Source: Phorcus lineatus
Lineage: Eukaryota; Mollusca; Gastropoda; Trochida; Trochidae
Direction of reading: 5' to 3'
Assembly (NCBI GenBank): GCA_921293015.1
Contig: OV121091.1
Span: 41,276,839 to 41,340,838 of the forward strand
DNA: 64,000 nucleotides
Shown here: positions 11,601 to 22,640 of the stretch, piece after piece
Layout: each line of letters opens with the position of its first letter
How positions within the stretch are numbered: the stretch's first letter is position 1
The notes under the pieces: generated by a model
Told to the model about the DNA's origin: nothing
Databases searched by the model: none
Seen by the model: the letters and a program-made list of their open reading frames with translations, nothing else
Program-made: the position numbers and the translations under genes

Positions 11601-14149
11601 AGAAAATCGAAATAATGTGGACTATAAAAAACAAGTATGAAATTTACTGAACCGATCCATTATGAAATGGCATTTTATAATCATATATTTGATAACATCA
11701 TAAAATTACGGCTAATGATCTAGAAACTACATATATTTATATATATATGTCTTCCCTTGGCTCTTATCCAAGATACAGCCAATGGCGTATTTCGACAATA
11801 GTCTACAATTGACAAGAATTTATCTTATACTTTATAACATAGTACATCAAAACAATGAGTCATGTAATGTCCTTACTGCATATAAAGTGTATTCAAGATA
11901 GCCTTACAGCCCAAAGAAAGTTTTATATAGGCCTGTTCTTGAATCATTTTATTGATTTGATTAATCCAAACTTCAAATTTCGTAACACAAACAAGGTGAT
12001 ATTAGCACAACATGTACGACTTCCCCTGACTATATATTTAGGGTACGATCCCGGGTCGATTTCTGACGATCTGGAATGATCATAGTGAGTTTGATAAAAC
12101 ATGCTACGTAATTCATAACACTAAAGCAATGTGATGTGTGATGTGACTGTATACATGTGTGCAGGATAAAAGCCAGGAGCACCATTTCCGTAACGATTTG
12201 ATACTCCGCTTCCTATCTGACCGCTGCCTCTCTGTGTGATATCATCTGAACTAAGTGTTTCAAATCAACAGAGATTCTCTTATCTAGGGCATGCTGACAT
12301 AGGTTCGAACTGTGTAATGACTTAAATCTTCTAAAAGATCGTATAGAGTATAATCATGGTATCGAAAGAAACTCATTTTCGGCATCAACTATCAGAATTA
12401 ATTATCTTAATTTGTTTCTATTTGCCCATGTCGATTTTTACGGTTTACTCTCTGTTGTATATTTTCCATTTGCCAATTTGAATTTTACAAGGAATATTAT
12501 CTTTAAATTTTAGTACGGACACAAAGTATTTCGCTAGTTGAGTCATGTACCAGTCTTAACTTGCAAAGGTCCAATTCCGTCGATTACACAAGTAATACAT
12601 GGATATCTGTTTTATGATGTATATGCTCACTGTGCGTTTTGGACCTCGGTATCAACACGTCTCAGGATTTCATACATGGTATTTAAAATCTTAAAAGGCA
12701 TTGATGATACCATGAAATATTTTTTGATATATGATTAATAACCATAAATCTGGTGCAACACTGTTTCAGGCAGATTGCCTAATGCAATTTCATTACACAA
12801 CCATTCATCAATTTTGTAATGTATGCAAGGGATATTGTGGTACACCTTTTAAACCAGTATCTAAATCTGATTGATCATAAGCCATTCATGAGTAGCATAG
12901 GAAAGTAAAATGTATTGTTGTTTATATGTGTAGTGCTGATTCACATTGAAATGAGTCACCTTTAAGGGACCATAAATACAAAATATCGTGATCTTTTACC
13001 GTACACAAGATCCTAGTGGGGAGGGAGGTGATTAAATTGACATAAACTCCCCAAAGAAGTTATGTGCTGACCCATATACTGACCCAATATCAGGACAAAC
13101 CGACACTGTTAAGGGCAGTTTAATGCACTTCGGTATTCTAAAATTCCTTCGATTGTTTCACTAGTGGATAATATTCTACACAACGAGCACAATACAGATT
13201 ACAGAGTTTGAAATTTATCCTTATAAAGTGTGTAGACTTCCCAGTTTATGTGTATATTATGAATGACAAGTATCAATGTTCCCTGTAGAAATGACAGAAG
13301 TTCAGATGAATGTATGTAAGGACATGTAAACAATGATCTTTGAACTAAATAAAAACATACACAAAACGTGTGTAGACAAACTATTATACTACGACGATAA
13401 TTGTGCAGCTTGCAGAAATATATGCAAGTAAATATTATGAAGACGATGATTCGTTCTCAGGCCTTTATATATACAAAACGTGCATATACGATACATATAT
13501 ATCGCTTGGATAACGTTTTGCTTATATACATACACAATGAATTCATATTGGCACACTTCGTGTAAGTGATAACGTAAGATTTGTTAAGCATCTACAAAAT
13601 TCCCTTATTGCATAAATAATCAAAGTAGTTGCATTGGCTCATTAAAACTTACGAGAAGAGACGATTCGAGTTTTTAAGTGATAACATTCTTTCAATGTAT
13701 CAAATCTGTTTAATAAAATCCTTTAACATTCAATTTTATTTTGCAATTTATCAACATTTATTTAAAGGATAAGGTAACATAAAAGATACTTAACACGCGC
13801 AAGTCTAAGACCAATCTCTTTTGTAAATTGATCGTTAGATAGTAATTGTCGTTTAAACTTTTACAATTTACCAATTAAATAAGCCGTGTAAGCAACAGAA
13901 TCACAGTGTTTAAATTTGTATCATCAAATGAATATACAATAATAAAATAAATACAGTATATAATATCACAAACATTAATGCATATATAAATCTTTACAGC
14001 ATTCCCTTTATCGCGTTTTACTATAAACTTACAAGCAAACTACGACATATTACAGCATAAATGTCCACAAAATACCACAGATACAAATGAGACATATGAT
14101 ATACGTTACCTGATAGCAAGTGTCTGATCTCCGCGTGAAAGTCCGTCAT
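5651..14149 (-). CDS. SKAP: SKAP-like adaptor without SH3 domain (SKAP-A), complete, 364 aa
   Basis: Seven coding exons on the minus strand: 14149-14110, 9645-9493, 9317-9237, 8645-8529, 7503-7409, 6890-6806 and 6174-5651. All have GT/AG borders and the phases join cleanly. Residues 1-64 form the dimerisation helices (MTDFHAEIRHLLSEINSFF...). Residues 81-179 form a PH domain: KAGFLEKRRKK, YQRRYCVIQNGVFYYY, GYKFRKAPYL, and the invariant C-terminal helix Trp at 174 in KEWREA. The tail (191-364) is strongly acidic, with potential phosphotyrosine sites (DDEYYIAV, AENYEIV) and PxxP stretches (RPPILPKK, APLKPPIPPKHKP). It ends SDIYQDAFSAH at a TAG. Vertebrate SKAP1/2 are also about 360 aa but end in an SH3 domain, which is absent here. 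The protein should bind phosphoinositides and SH2/SH3 partners. Exon 3 has a second usable in-phase donor at 9192 that would add 15 residues to a PH loop; the shorter form aligns better with the family. Confidence 0.88.
6175..9236 (-). other. Introns 3-6 of SKAP-A
   Basis: These AT-rich introns (9236-8646, 8528-7504, 7408-6891, 6805-6175) interrupt the PH and tail coding sequence. I see no further exon, transposon or RNA gene in them. The position just after LSLKG (end of exon 4) is a phase-1 intron. Confidence 0.75.
9646..14109 (-). other. Intron 1 of SKAP-A
   Basis: This 4.5 kb intron separates the 13-residue first coding exon from the rest of the dimerisation domain, as in SKAP-B. It holds the 111 bp tandem array at 9789-10104 and otherwise AT-rich unique DNA with no recognisable gene. 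Open frames such as 11028-11276 and 11855-12079 (plus strand) have no domain. Confidence 0.75.
9789..10104 (+). repeat. Tandem array, unit about 111-113 bp, nearly three copies
   Basis: Copies begin at about 9791, 9902 and 10015 with G(T)ACATGTCAT-type starts. Each contains CTATGATACGCCATATGA and CAAAATTGTGTATCAT. The third copy is incomplete and most diverged. It lies in intron 1 of SKAP-A. Confidence 0.85.
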
Positions 14150-14330
14150 ACTGTCAACTGTCCCTGCATATTATTGTATTTCAAGCGACCATTGTAAGTT
14201 GCAGTGTTCACCAACTCGAATATACTTCCTTGATTGTTGCTATATTTGGTTTAAGCTTTCTATCCAATAGAAAGCCTCGTTACATTGAACTTCGGTCAAC
14301 ATAACGGAAGTGAGCGTGTTAAAATGTATA
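14150..14330 (-). promoter_or_regulatory. Likely promoter and leader of SKAP-A
   Basis: Upstream of the ATG on the minus strand lie an ATTGG/CCAAT box inside a perfect short hairpin (CTTTCTAT-CCA-ATAGAAAG, 14256-14274) and an ETS-like core (GGAAGT on the plus strand, about 14302-14307). There is no clear TATA box. CCAAT and ETS motifs are shared with the SKAP-B upstream region, although the surrounding sequence is not alike. Confidence 0.35.
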
Positions 14331-14993
14331 TGAATTTATGAGTTGTTGTATGATTTGAAATATGCTGTTCGTGAGCGACTTACAATATGAAGTCGTTGTC
14401 AGGGAGATCAGGTTTTCTTTTGGCATTATATGAAAGTATCTTACAGAATACTTCTTGAATCAAAAAATTGTTTTGGTCCAGGCTACTTCACACACGGAAC
14501 CAAATAAATTACACAAGCCTCCTATTCAAATCATAAGTGTTAAACATTTTGTTAGACATCTATTGCCGTGTTCAAATTCAGGTATAACCATTTCAATGCA
14601 AGGTGTGGCGACTCGTTATCATGTGTGTATGTATAGTTCAATAAAGCATTCATGATTTTTGTGACATTCAGCGATACAAATATTCACGAACTCTGAATAG
14701 TGCGCACCCCTCCCAAGAAGTTTAAATGTAGTAAATGTTGAGAGTCGTTAATAATTTAATATCATAGAGGGTAAAAATATACAAGAAATGTGTTAGGCAA
14801 GTAATTCAGTTTATAAGCTAATTTTCCTGTTGACACACATTCTTTAATCAAAAGATATAATTCCAATAGTTGCTGTTGTGACATCAATAGGGCGCACCGC
14901 TCCCAAACAGAAATCCTGTGTTCGCTCTGGATATCCATTAAGGTCACGTGAACACAACATTCCAACTATACGATTATGTCCCATTACACAGAC
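14331..14993. other. Intergenic DNA upstream of SKAP-A
   Basis: No gene is recognised. A short direct repeat of about 25 bases is present: TGCGCACCCCTCCCAAGAAG (14700-14719) returns as GGGCGCACCGCTCCCAAACAG (14890-14910). It may be the remains of an older insertion. Confidence 0.4.
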
Positions 14994-15800
14994 AGCCATT
15001 ATGCAGACACTTTTAATAACCCAGTACGCAGACACTTAAACACAAGGCCAACGATGGCAATCCCTCTGATATAATGGGACAGTCCACTTGTCTTGTCACA
15101 TTGGAATTCAATACTTAGAAATAATTGTTTATTTGACAATACAATTTATTTACTAAACTTTGCATTAGTTTCAATTTACTCCATTCAAATTGATGGATGG
15201 AACATTCACCGCTTGCCTTGAGCTTTGGGATCAGATTTACATTATCCACGCCCGTTGCAACTCTGTGTCATACCCCTTAGTCTTTGCCTTGCTGCCTGAT
15301 CGTCCAACCGCCACCTACGTCAGACTGTTCAGACTTCTCAAGGGGAAGATGTTGGAGGAACTGAACAGTCCACTGGCCCCTAGAAGGATACAGACAGACT
15401 TTGAGCTTGGCGCCATAAGAGCCATTGAGTCAGAGTTTCCAGCTGCAAAGATCAAGGGATGCTACTTCCACTTCTCTCAAGCACTCTGGAGGAAGACACA
15501 AGACCTCGGTCTCGCAGTTGCCTACAAGCTGTGAAGCAGTTCATAAGGAGAGCAGCCGCCCTTGCCTTGCTACCCCAAGACCAAGTTCAAGACACATCAA
15601 CAATAAAACATGTATCTAACATATATCTATATTTGTTATAAATAGATATATAAATTCATATAACAACCACATCTTCTTGTATATTATCTGGACTATTCCA
15701 TTTAGTTAGTTAAGGTGTGAGGCTGTAGCTAAGCTGTTCACTGAAGCATAAATGTTGTTGTTTTAAAGCGTCTGCGTACTGGCTGGCTGCGTAATGGCTG
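14994..15800 (+). mobile_element. MULE-type DNA transposon remnant with inverted repeats
   Basis: About 0.8 kb is bounded by inverted repeats. The left arm has CAGCCATTATGCAG (14994-15007) and CCAGTACGCAGACACTT (15021-15037). The right arm has the complements AAGCGTCTGCGTACTGG (15766-15782) and CTGCGTAATGGCTG (15787-15800). Between them lies a fragment of a MULE transposase. The arms differ in spacing, and I could not find the 8-10 bp target duplication expected for Mutator elements, so the true ends may lie slightly outside. A full MULE would be several kilobases; this is an internally deleted copy. Confidence 0.7.
15193..15534 (+). pseudogene. MULE transposase fragment
   Basis: The open stretch encodes about 113 residues of a MULE (Mutator-like) DDE transposase core. 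It begins MDGTFTACLELWDQIY, where MDGTF carries the first catalytic Asp and is normally preceded by a few hundred residues. It continues with FALLPDRPTATYVRLF, then the TDFELGAIRAIESEFP block with the second catalytic Asp, and GCYFHFSQALWRKTQDLGL, the conserved CxxH-like region after it. The open frame ends just after AVAYKL. Continuing sequence in another frame (QAVKQFIRRAAALALLPQDQ, up to about 15602) is the natural continuation of the family, so a small indel has broken the frame. The N-terminal zinc finger, the third catalytic acid and the C-terminus are missing. It cannot be an active transposase. Confidence 0.8.
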
Positions 15801-18058
15801 GTTACCAACTATACTGTGACCCACTTATTTCACTAGGTCGAACGAATTTATGAAGCTACACATAATGAACCTTTAGATATTAATACAACTTGTTAGTAAT
15901 GTAAATATTGGGTTTTAAGACAATAATGTACAGTCGTACAGATTTGATGTTTACACCATTCAAAGCCTCACGTGAACATCCCGTATTTCCTGTATATTCT
16001 ATCTTGAAATTGGATTAAGACAATTAAACTCTTGGCCAGTAAAACCATTAGCAAAATAATTACTAACTGATTTAAGGCATTAAGAAAGATGAATAAATGT
16101 AGAATGTTGTTTTCCATTTAGAATTGTGTTAATCTCGGAAACATGCACGGTGTGTGGCGTCATGTGTACATTGAGGAAATATCAGCTCGACCCGCCTTCC
16201 TGCTCCAACCGAGATAAGCTTATTAACCCCCACTTGTCTACATGATAAATGAATAGCTGCTGACGAGTCCGGTCTATCCATGCACTGCGATTTATATCAT
16301 TATCGTTCCTTTTCATTAATCTATTGCGTTTTTCCTTGTACACACAGGATCGAGTGTATTCATGAAATAAAAATACAAACAGGAAAGGACGAGAATTTAG
16401 TTATTTTGGCATGGTTGCTTTATTATACGTACGTTTTCGTATTTCCTATGAAGTATGCATTCAAAGGTTTCAATATATGCGAAGATCAGCTAGGGGATGG
16501 AGGTAGGAGGGGTGGATACTGTTCCCTTATTTAATCATGTCCTAAATTACATAGAGAAGAGAAAAGGTTTTATGTCGAGCAAGAGAAATAACATATCAAT
16601 TATAGTTAGCATTTGAACCCGTTTTTCTTTTAACGTATTCTGCACTTATGGATTTGTGACCATAATTTATGAACAAGTTTGACAAGAGTAGTCCTTAAAT
16701 TAGATTGAAAGTGGAAGCATCCTTAAACAAAGAATACATAACTATACATAAATTTTCTTGTCGAAACCAACAAGTAGTGATGCAGATTGATGGCCTGCAT
16801 AAGCATCAGTTTATATTTGATAAGTTTTAATTGCTTTACTGATGCATTTGCAACCTATGCAGTTGGAATGCATGTATATTTAAGTGGCCATTCTCAATAA
16901 AAGTACAAGTTACCGTTTTACCATTTTACCTTTTGTGCCGTATTACCTTTTGTAATACAGATGATGAACTCAATGATTTCAAGAGACCTTAGACCCGACT
17001 TGTAAACCCATACAGAAATAGTGGGCTTTTGAATGTGTAATGAGCCAGACGTATTTAACTCCACGAGCTAGCTCCATCAATAGTAAAAGAAACTTTGAAA
17101 GATAAGTCAATGTTGATGTTTCACAACGGCAAGTGCGACTGTATCACTGCAGACTTCAGTGCACAAATACTAAACGCAGAGTGCAAAGAATAATCCTGCC
17201 GTTAAATAACTTATTACAATGTATATAATTGATATAACTTGTACACATGGTAGATTCTATAGAGTTACGGTAAGATTGCTTCCATTATTATATTATCTAT
17301 TAAACGACAATTAATGATGACATCTACAAAAAGTAAAGGGAACAAGAAATCAAGTAAACTGTCATGAAGCGTTCGTAATATCTCTGAGAAAAGAACTCTA
17401 ATAGCTACATGTTAAAGATGCTCATGGTACCTAAACTGGCTCTTGCTAAGGTATCTGAAAGTCGAATTTGAAATCGCGTTGCAAATAGTTTATAGATTGA
17501 TTGATGGCTCTAAAGCCCCTCAACAGAACTTGAATTCCTGTTTTACTGCGCATTGTCCTCTTCGTCAAAAGTATTTTGGTTTATTTGAACATCTATAACA
17601 GAAATAAAACTTCCACCCTTTTTTTGTTTAAACTCAATGTGAAATTGCGCTTCTCGAATATTAGTTAATACATCCAGGGCAATTGCCATCGGGGCAGTGC
17701 TTAGTCAACTTTTCACATTTAAATTTTATTACAAATAATGACCGATTCTTTTGATCTCCTTGACAATCAACTGCTTGGTACCATTGGGTACCATTCTCAC
17801 ATTGGGATATGGCAATATCTCTAGCTTTGATTTCGAGAAATCGAGAAAAAGTATTTCATCTCGAGTTACTACATCAATGTCAGCAAAATATTTTCAAATT
17901 CTGTTGGTAACGATAATTGCTGATTATTCCTGACACTCTTTGAATATCAGTTATGATGTTATCTCATATTTGTTAAGTAAGGACCATAGTTATTGTCCCG
18001 AAACCCTCCGCTTCGCTGTACACTTACCAACTATAGCACTACATTGGTGTTAAATATG
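15801..18058. other. Intergenic DNA between the MULE remnant and the LINE
   Basis: No gene is recognised; short open frames (16280-16534, 17751-17933, plus strand) lack domains. At 17983-18040 a weak dyad (ACCATAGTTATTG and CAACTATAG around CCGCTTCGCTGT) resembles the centre of fold-back MITEs and lies right beside the LINE tail. Confidence 0.4.
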
Positions 18059-18086
18059 AAGAAAAGAAGAAGAAGAAGAAGAAGAA
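18059..18086 (-). repeat. (TTC)n 3' tail of the LINE
   Basis: On the plus strand this is GAAGAAAAGAAGAAG repeated up to the LINE 3' UTR. A trinucleotide tail instead of poly(A) is usual for several LINE clades (for example CR1/L2 and Tx1 relatives) and marks the 3' end of the insertion. Confidence 0.8.
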
Positions 18087-18279
18087 ATGTATTTTATTAA
18101 AGTGTCACACTGCATACAGGCAACATACAATCATATATATATATCACAACAAGTAAAATGTATGCTGTCTGGCCAGTAATGGCCTATGAGACACTAATTC
18201 TCTAAAAACGCTTACGCGTTAACATATATAATAAAATAAGTTAAGATATGTTTCATATGCTTAAATATTAATAAATGGC

Positions 18280-21200
18280 TTATAGAAATGACATACGCCG
18301 TATATACATTTTTTGGAGAAGTGCGGCAAGTGGATTATGATACCCTTGATTTTGCATTAAATATATTAGTTGGGCTACTGGTGATAACCAGAGGAATGAG
18401 GGGTCTGAAACAGATACAGTATGCCATAGCTCATACCTTAAATCTGAATATAAGTTACAACAGACTAGAAAGTGAACTTCGTCCTCTACACTGTGGTTAT
18501 TACAAAATTTACATATACGTTCTTCTAAAGGAATTACAGGGCGAGAAAATCTTCCTAGTTCTATTTGTAACGGTAAAGTGCCACTGCGAAATTTACTAAA
18601 GATACTGCGTTGAGACCTGTTGGGTAAAGTAGTAAGATATTTTTCCGCCGATAATGTATTCTTAAAAAGACGATAAGTGCGAAGTTTATTGCCGTTGATT
18701 AGCTTTCTATCATTCCAAAGATTGTCAAGCCAATAATTAAAATCCAATGATAACAAAAAAGATTTTGCAGTAGTAAAGTCCTGAGAAGATATGTCATAAA
18801 GGTTTGGAATAGGTAACTGTAATGAATTAAACAATGTTGCTGTGTTGTTATACCATGATTTTTTAAATTTAACAGACCATTTGCTAATGGCATTGGGTAT
18901 TAAACTGGGGGTTACTGAGTGCAACTTACGCCAAAAACGTAAAATTTCAATTTTGTGCTTTGTGAATGGTAAAGTCCAACCCATATCCCCTCTAACTGCT
19001 AGGTTTGGGGTCTTATTACAAACACCAAGAAAAAATCTGCAGGCACGATTTTGTATAGCATTTATACAGCTGAATTCCTTAGTGCCCCAAATTGCTGAAC
19101 CATAAGACAATATGGGTTGGACCAAATTATCATAAAGTGTATTAAAAACACTGTAGCCAAAACCACCAACAGATTTAAATTTACATATCACAACACCCAA
19201 TGCACGACTAGCAGATTTAGCAATTTCTTTGGCAGTGTAATGTAAATCTAAATGTTCCTGGAGCCAAACACCGAGATATTTATAAGCATGTGTATAACAA
19301 ATGGTTGTGTTGCCAATACTAAATACAAACTCAGATTGTTTGAAAGAAGCAGGGCGATAATGAACAATTTTAGTTTTACTACTGTTAACAAACAAACGCC
19401 AACGTTCACACCAGTTTGATACACAGTCTAGCATACGTTGTAAGGAGTGCTCATCAGGAGCTAACAAGGCAATATCGTCAGCATATAACAAAATGCTCAG
19501 CATTGTATCATCAATGCGCACGCCACAACCAAGATTATTAATTTCATCAACCAACTCATTAATGTAAACCGAAAAAAGTGTGGGTGACAAAGTACATCCC
19601 TGACGTACACCAGAGGCAACATCAAAAACATCAGTGAAACTATTATTTACACGGACACGGGCAACATTATTTTCATACATAGCCTGAATAGCAAACAGAA
19701 ATTTACCATCAACCCCAAGCATACGTAATTTATACCATAGACAATTACGATTTACTTTATCAAATGCCTTTAACATATCGATGTAGCAGACATACGTTGA
19801 TTGCTTAGAAAATTTCCTATTATGTATAACAGAATATAAGCTATAAATATGTTCTTGAGTGCTTCTACCCGCACGAAAGCCGTTCTGTTCATCGGCTAGC
19901 ATGTTGTTGCTCTCCAGCCAATTAGTAAGACGAACATTGAGAATATCAGAATAAAGTTTACATGGAACAGAAATAAGTGAAATACCCCGATAACCTAAAG
20001 GATCACGTGGGTCATTATCTGGTTTACGAATAGGATTAATAATACTGTTACACTATATATCCGGGCATGTGCTATTATCAAAGCAAAATGTAAACATACG
20101 GTAAAGAATGTCAACACAGGTGTCGTTCTTCAACGCTTCAGCAGGGAGTAAGTCCGGGCCTACCGCTTTTCCACGTTTCCCACGTGCAACTGCACGCGTA
20201 ATTTCCGCGCGTGAAATAGGCTTATCTAGGTCACTAGTGTCGGGTGAAACACAACCGGTCACGTGAGCCGCCGTGTCAGGGTCACCTAGGTCATTGTGTG
20301 TAAACAATGAGGAATAATCCCGTTTCCATCTGTCTAACACTGCATTTTTACCACACGAAACCACTTCACCGTCGACCACTTCCCAAGGAATAGTACCATC
20401 TCGTTCATCCGCTATGCCGATTTTGCCTATTGTCTTCCAGAAGGAACGTGAATCACTGTTGTGCTTGTTCAGCAGTTTCTGTTGTTCATCCCGTTGATAT
20501 GAGCGTTTATGTTTACGGAGAAGTTTGTCAAACATCTTCCGTTCAGCAATATATACTGTTCTCAATGTTCGTCTTCTAATAGGTGATTTACATTTAAGCC
20601 ATTCTCGTTCAGTGACACACACCTTGTCCCACTGAGTTTGAAGATCATTACACCAGTAGGGTTTGTAACGTGACTTTGACTTCTTCCCACCTTCACAACG
20701 CTTCCTGGTAATTGGCGCAACTTTATCTAGTTCACTATGTATGAAATCAACGAATTCACTATATGCATAGTTAATGTTCTTCATTGTTGATAATTGAAAT
20801 TCAATCTTCTGTATGGCGTCAGTAACCGTCAGAGAGTTCAATTCAGATTGTAAAAATGATTCTGTAATTTTACTTCTGTTATATCCTTTAATAGACTCTT
20901 CTGGGTCAGTAACTGTTGAACTTTCACCGTGGTGTGTGCTGTGATGATATGGTAGTTGTATTTCCCATGCCAGGATTGAATGGTCTGGTGTTGATTCAGG
21001 TAGATCTGCTCCGTCAACCAGTGCAGACATTCTGTAAACTTGGAAGTCAGTGAACTTGCATAGATCTTCGTGTGAGGTAATCACGTAATCAACCACCGAA
21101 GCACCATTTCTGACATACGTAAAGTCTTGTTTACCAAGTCTACCGTTTAACATACAGAGATTCCCATTCACAAGGAAATCAATAAAGGTATTACCGTGTG

Positions 21201-21759
21201 AATTTGTCCTGTAATCGATCACTTCTCTTTCCGGTATAGAGTCCACACCTTCGATATAGTCACTTTCCTCACCTATCCTGGCGTTAAAGTCACCACATAA
21301 ACATAATATTCCTTCATTTTGATATAAATACAGTTTTTCCAACAATGTATTAAAGAACCAATCTGCATCGTTAGCCCTGGTCGAGCATGAAGGAGGGAGG
21401 TAGCAGACACACAGTACAATCTTAAAATTAGAATCACAACGAGAAGTCAGTTTTATCCACATCATATCTTCATCTTCCCTGTCAATAATATCAATTAAAA
21501 AGTCGTTAAAAAGTGAGTTCTTTAAAAAGGCACCTACGCCCCCTGATCCGCGTTTGGCACGTTTGTGTTTGTTTTTCCGATTATTTCCAAACCAAGTATA
21601 TCCATCCAATGATATGGTAGAATTATTTTGTAGAAACGTCTCACATAATCCAAAAACATCATAATCGAGATGAGAAATTACTTCCTGCCGGAACTTACTG
21701 TTTGCAGATTTCCTCTGGGACCAACCACTGGTATTCCAAAAACCACACCGCAGATATTC
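18280..21759 (-). pseudogene. LINE ORF2: endonuclease-reverse transcriptase, one internal UAG
   Basis: The frame spans 1159 codons plus the final stop. N-terminal AP-endonuclease: catalytic N9 in FWNTSGW, E40 in GLCETFL, GGVGAFLK, LCGDFNARIG, VVDYVITS and STPDHS. Reverse transcriptase: QNGFRAGRSTQ, YIDMLKAFDKVN, GVRQGCTLSPTLF and the active site YADD. C-terminus: CKFCNN...VEDEVHFLVC, a Cys-Cys-His-Cys motif common in APE LINEs. One in-frame TAG (20055-20053, codon 569) sits at CPDI-stop-CNSIINPIRK, where relatives have Trp, so it is best read as a TGG-to-TAG change. Otherwise the frame is open. It has no AUG before codon 99, downstream of the catalytic N9 and E40, and directly follows the ORF1 stop in frame. 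It would nick target DNA and prime reverse transcription of its own RNA. Confidence 0.85.
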
Positions 21760-22578
21760 CTATTCCTTCCCCTTCGATACAACTAGTCTCTTACCCTGAA
21801 ATCGCAGATTGTTAGACTTTCCGACTTCCTTGATGATTGTCTGAATGTTAGACCTTGATATGAGTTCCTCTGGGGTGAGTGCATTATCAACATACACTCG
21901 TGAATAGTCTTTGCTGTTCCTTAGAGATTTCTTGTTCTGTAGAAGTTTCTTTTTCTGTTCAGTTGTCTCCAATGTGACCATGACAACACCTGGTTTACTA
22001 TCGCTTCGGGTCTTCCGTGATGCCTTCACCGCTCTCACGTCGTTTAACTTTAGTCCATCACGAATAACCTGATTCACTCTGTTACATATAACGTTTGCGT
22101 CGTCCTTTTCACGATTTGATACAGGTAAATTTCTGATAACAACACACGGATCTAAGTCACATGATTTACCTTTCATATTTGATATCTGCGATTCCACGTC
22201 AGAGACACGTTTCTTTAGGTCATGTTGAGTTTTCTCATTCTTCTCCTGTTCGTGAGTTACTGCTCCTTCCATCCTCTTCATTTTGTCGGTTAACATCTGA
22301 ACTTGTGTTTCGAATTCTTTTCTCATTGCATTTGTTTCTGCTTGAAATGCTGCGGTTAAGTTATTAGTGACTCTAGTTTCTATATCCCTCACCGAGTTGC
22401 TCAACTGTTGTGTGAATCTTTCTTGCATGTCGGTAATGGCCGCCAATATGACTGTGTTCGATATTTGTCCATCAGCACAGTTGATATTTTCTTCAACTTC
22501 GGGCAACTTTTTCTGCTTCTTAGCTGCGCTAGGTTCACATGTTATATCGTCAGTTGTTACTATTTTCTTCTGCGACAT
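21760..22578 (-). CDS. LINE ORF1: coiled-coil/RRM nucleic acid-binding protein
   Basis: The ORF encodes 272 residues from the ATG at 22578 (MSQKKIVTTDDI), chosen as the first ATG; the open frame itself extends to 22629. A basic stretch (AAKKQKK) is followed by a long coiled coil (about residues 40-135, heptads of I, L, M and V with many E/K/Q). An RRM-like domain comes next: CVVIRNLPVS, ICNRVNQVIRDGL, KPGVVMVTLET, KKLLQNKKSLRNS and YSRVYVDNALTPEE. The C-terminus ends LVVSKGKE at a TAG. This is the usual architecture of LINE ORF1 proteins, which trimerise through the coiled coil and coat the element RNA. The stop is followed directly by ORF2 in the same frame. Confidence 0.85.
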   Translation of the reverse strand: MSQKKIVTTDDITCEPSAAKKQKKLPEVEENINCADGQISNTVILAAITDMQERFTQQLSNSVRDIETRVTNNLTAAFQAETNAMRKEFETQVQMLTDKMKRMEGAVTHEQEKNEKTQHDLKKRVSDVESQISNMKGKSCDLDPCVVIRNLPVSNREKDDANVICNRVNQVIRDGLKLNDVRAVKASRKTRSDSKPGVVMVTLETTEQKKKLLQNKKSLRNSKDYSRVYVDNALTPEELISRSNIQTIIKEVGKSNNLRFQGKRLVVSKGKE

Positions 22579-22640
22579 GACAGCGTCTACGTAGTCAGTG
22601 GCGTCAGTGGCTATTTTCAAAAATCTCAATAATGTCTATT

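Larger units (their letters stand above)
18059..22640 (-). mobile_element. Nearly full-length non-LTR retrotransposon (LINE) with ORF1 and ORF2
   Basis: The element runs on the minus strand from about 22640 (5') to 18059 (3'). It has ORF1 (22578-21760), ORF2 (21759-18280), a short 3' UTR with AATAAA (about 18101-18096), and a (TTC)n tail (18086-18059). The apurinic-type endonuclease, RT and a C-terminal Cys/His motif are all recognisable. An ORF1 with coiled coil plus RRM together with an APE endonuclease puts it in the L1/Tx1, CR1/L2 or Ingi-like range of APE LINEs; I cannot settle the clade by eye. The 5' boundary is uncertain because no target duplication was found. A single stop inside the RT domain is the only damage seen, so the insertion is young. 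Confidence 0.85.
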
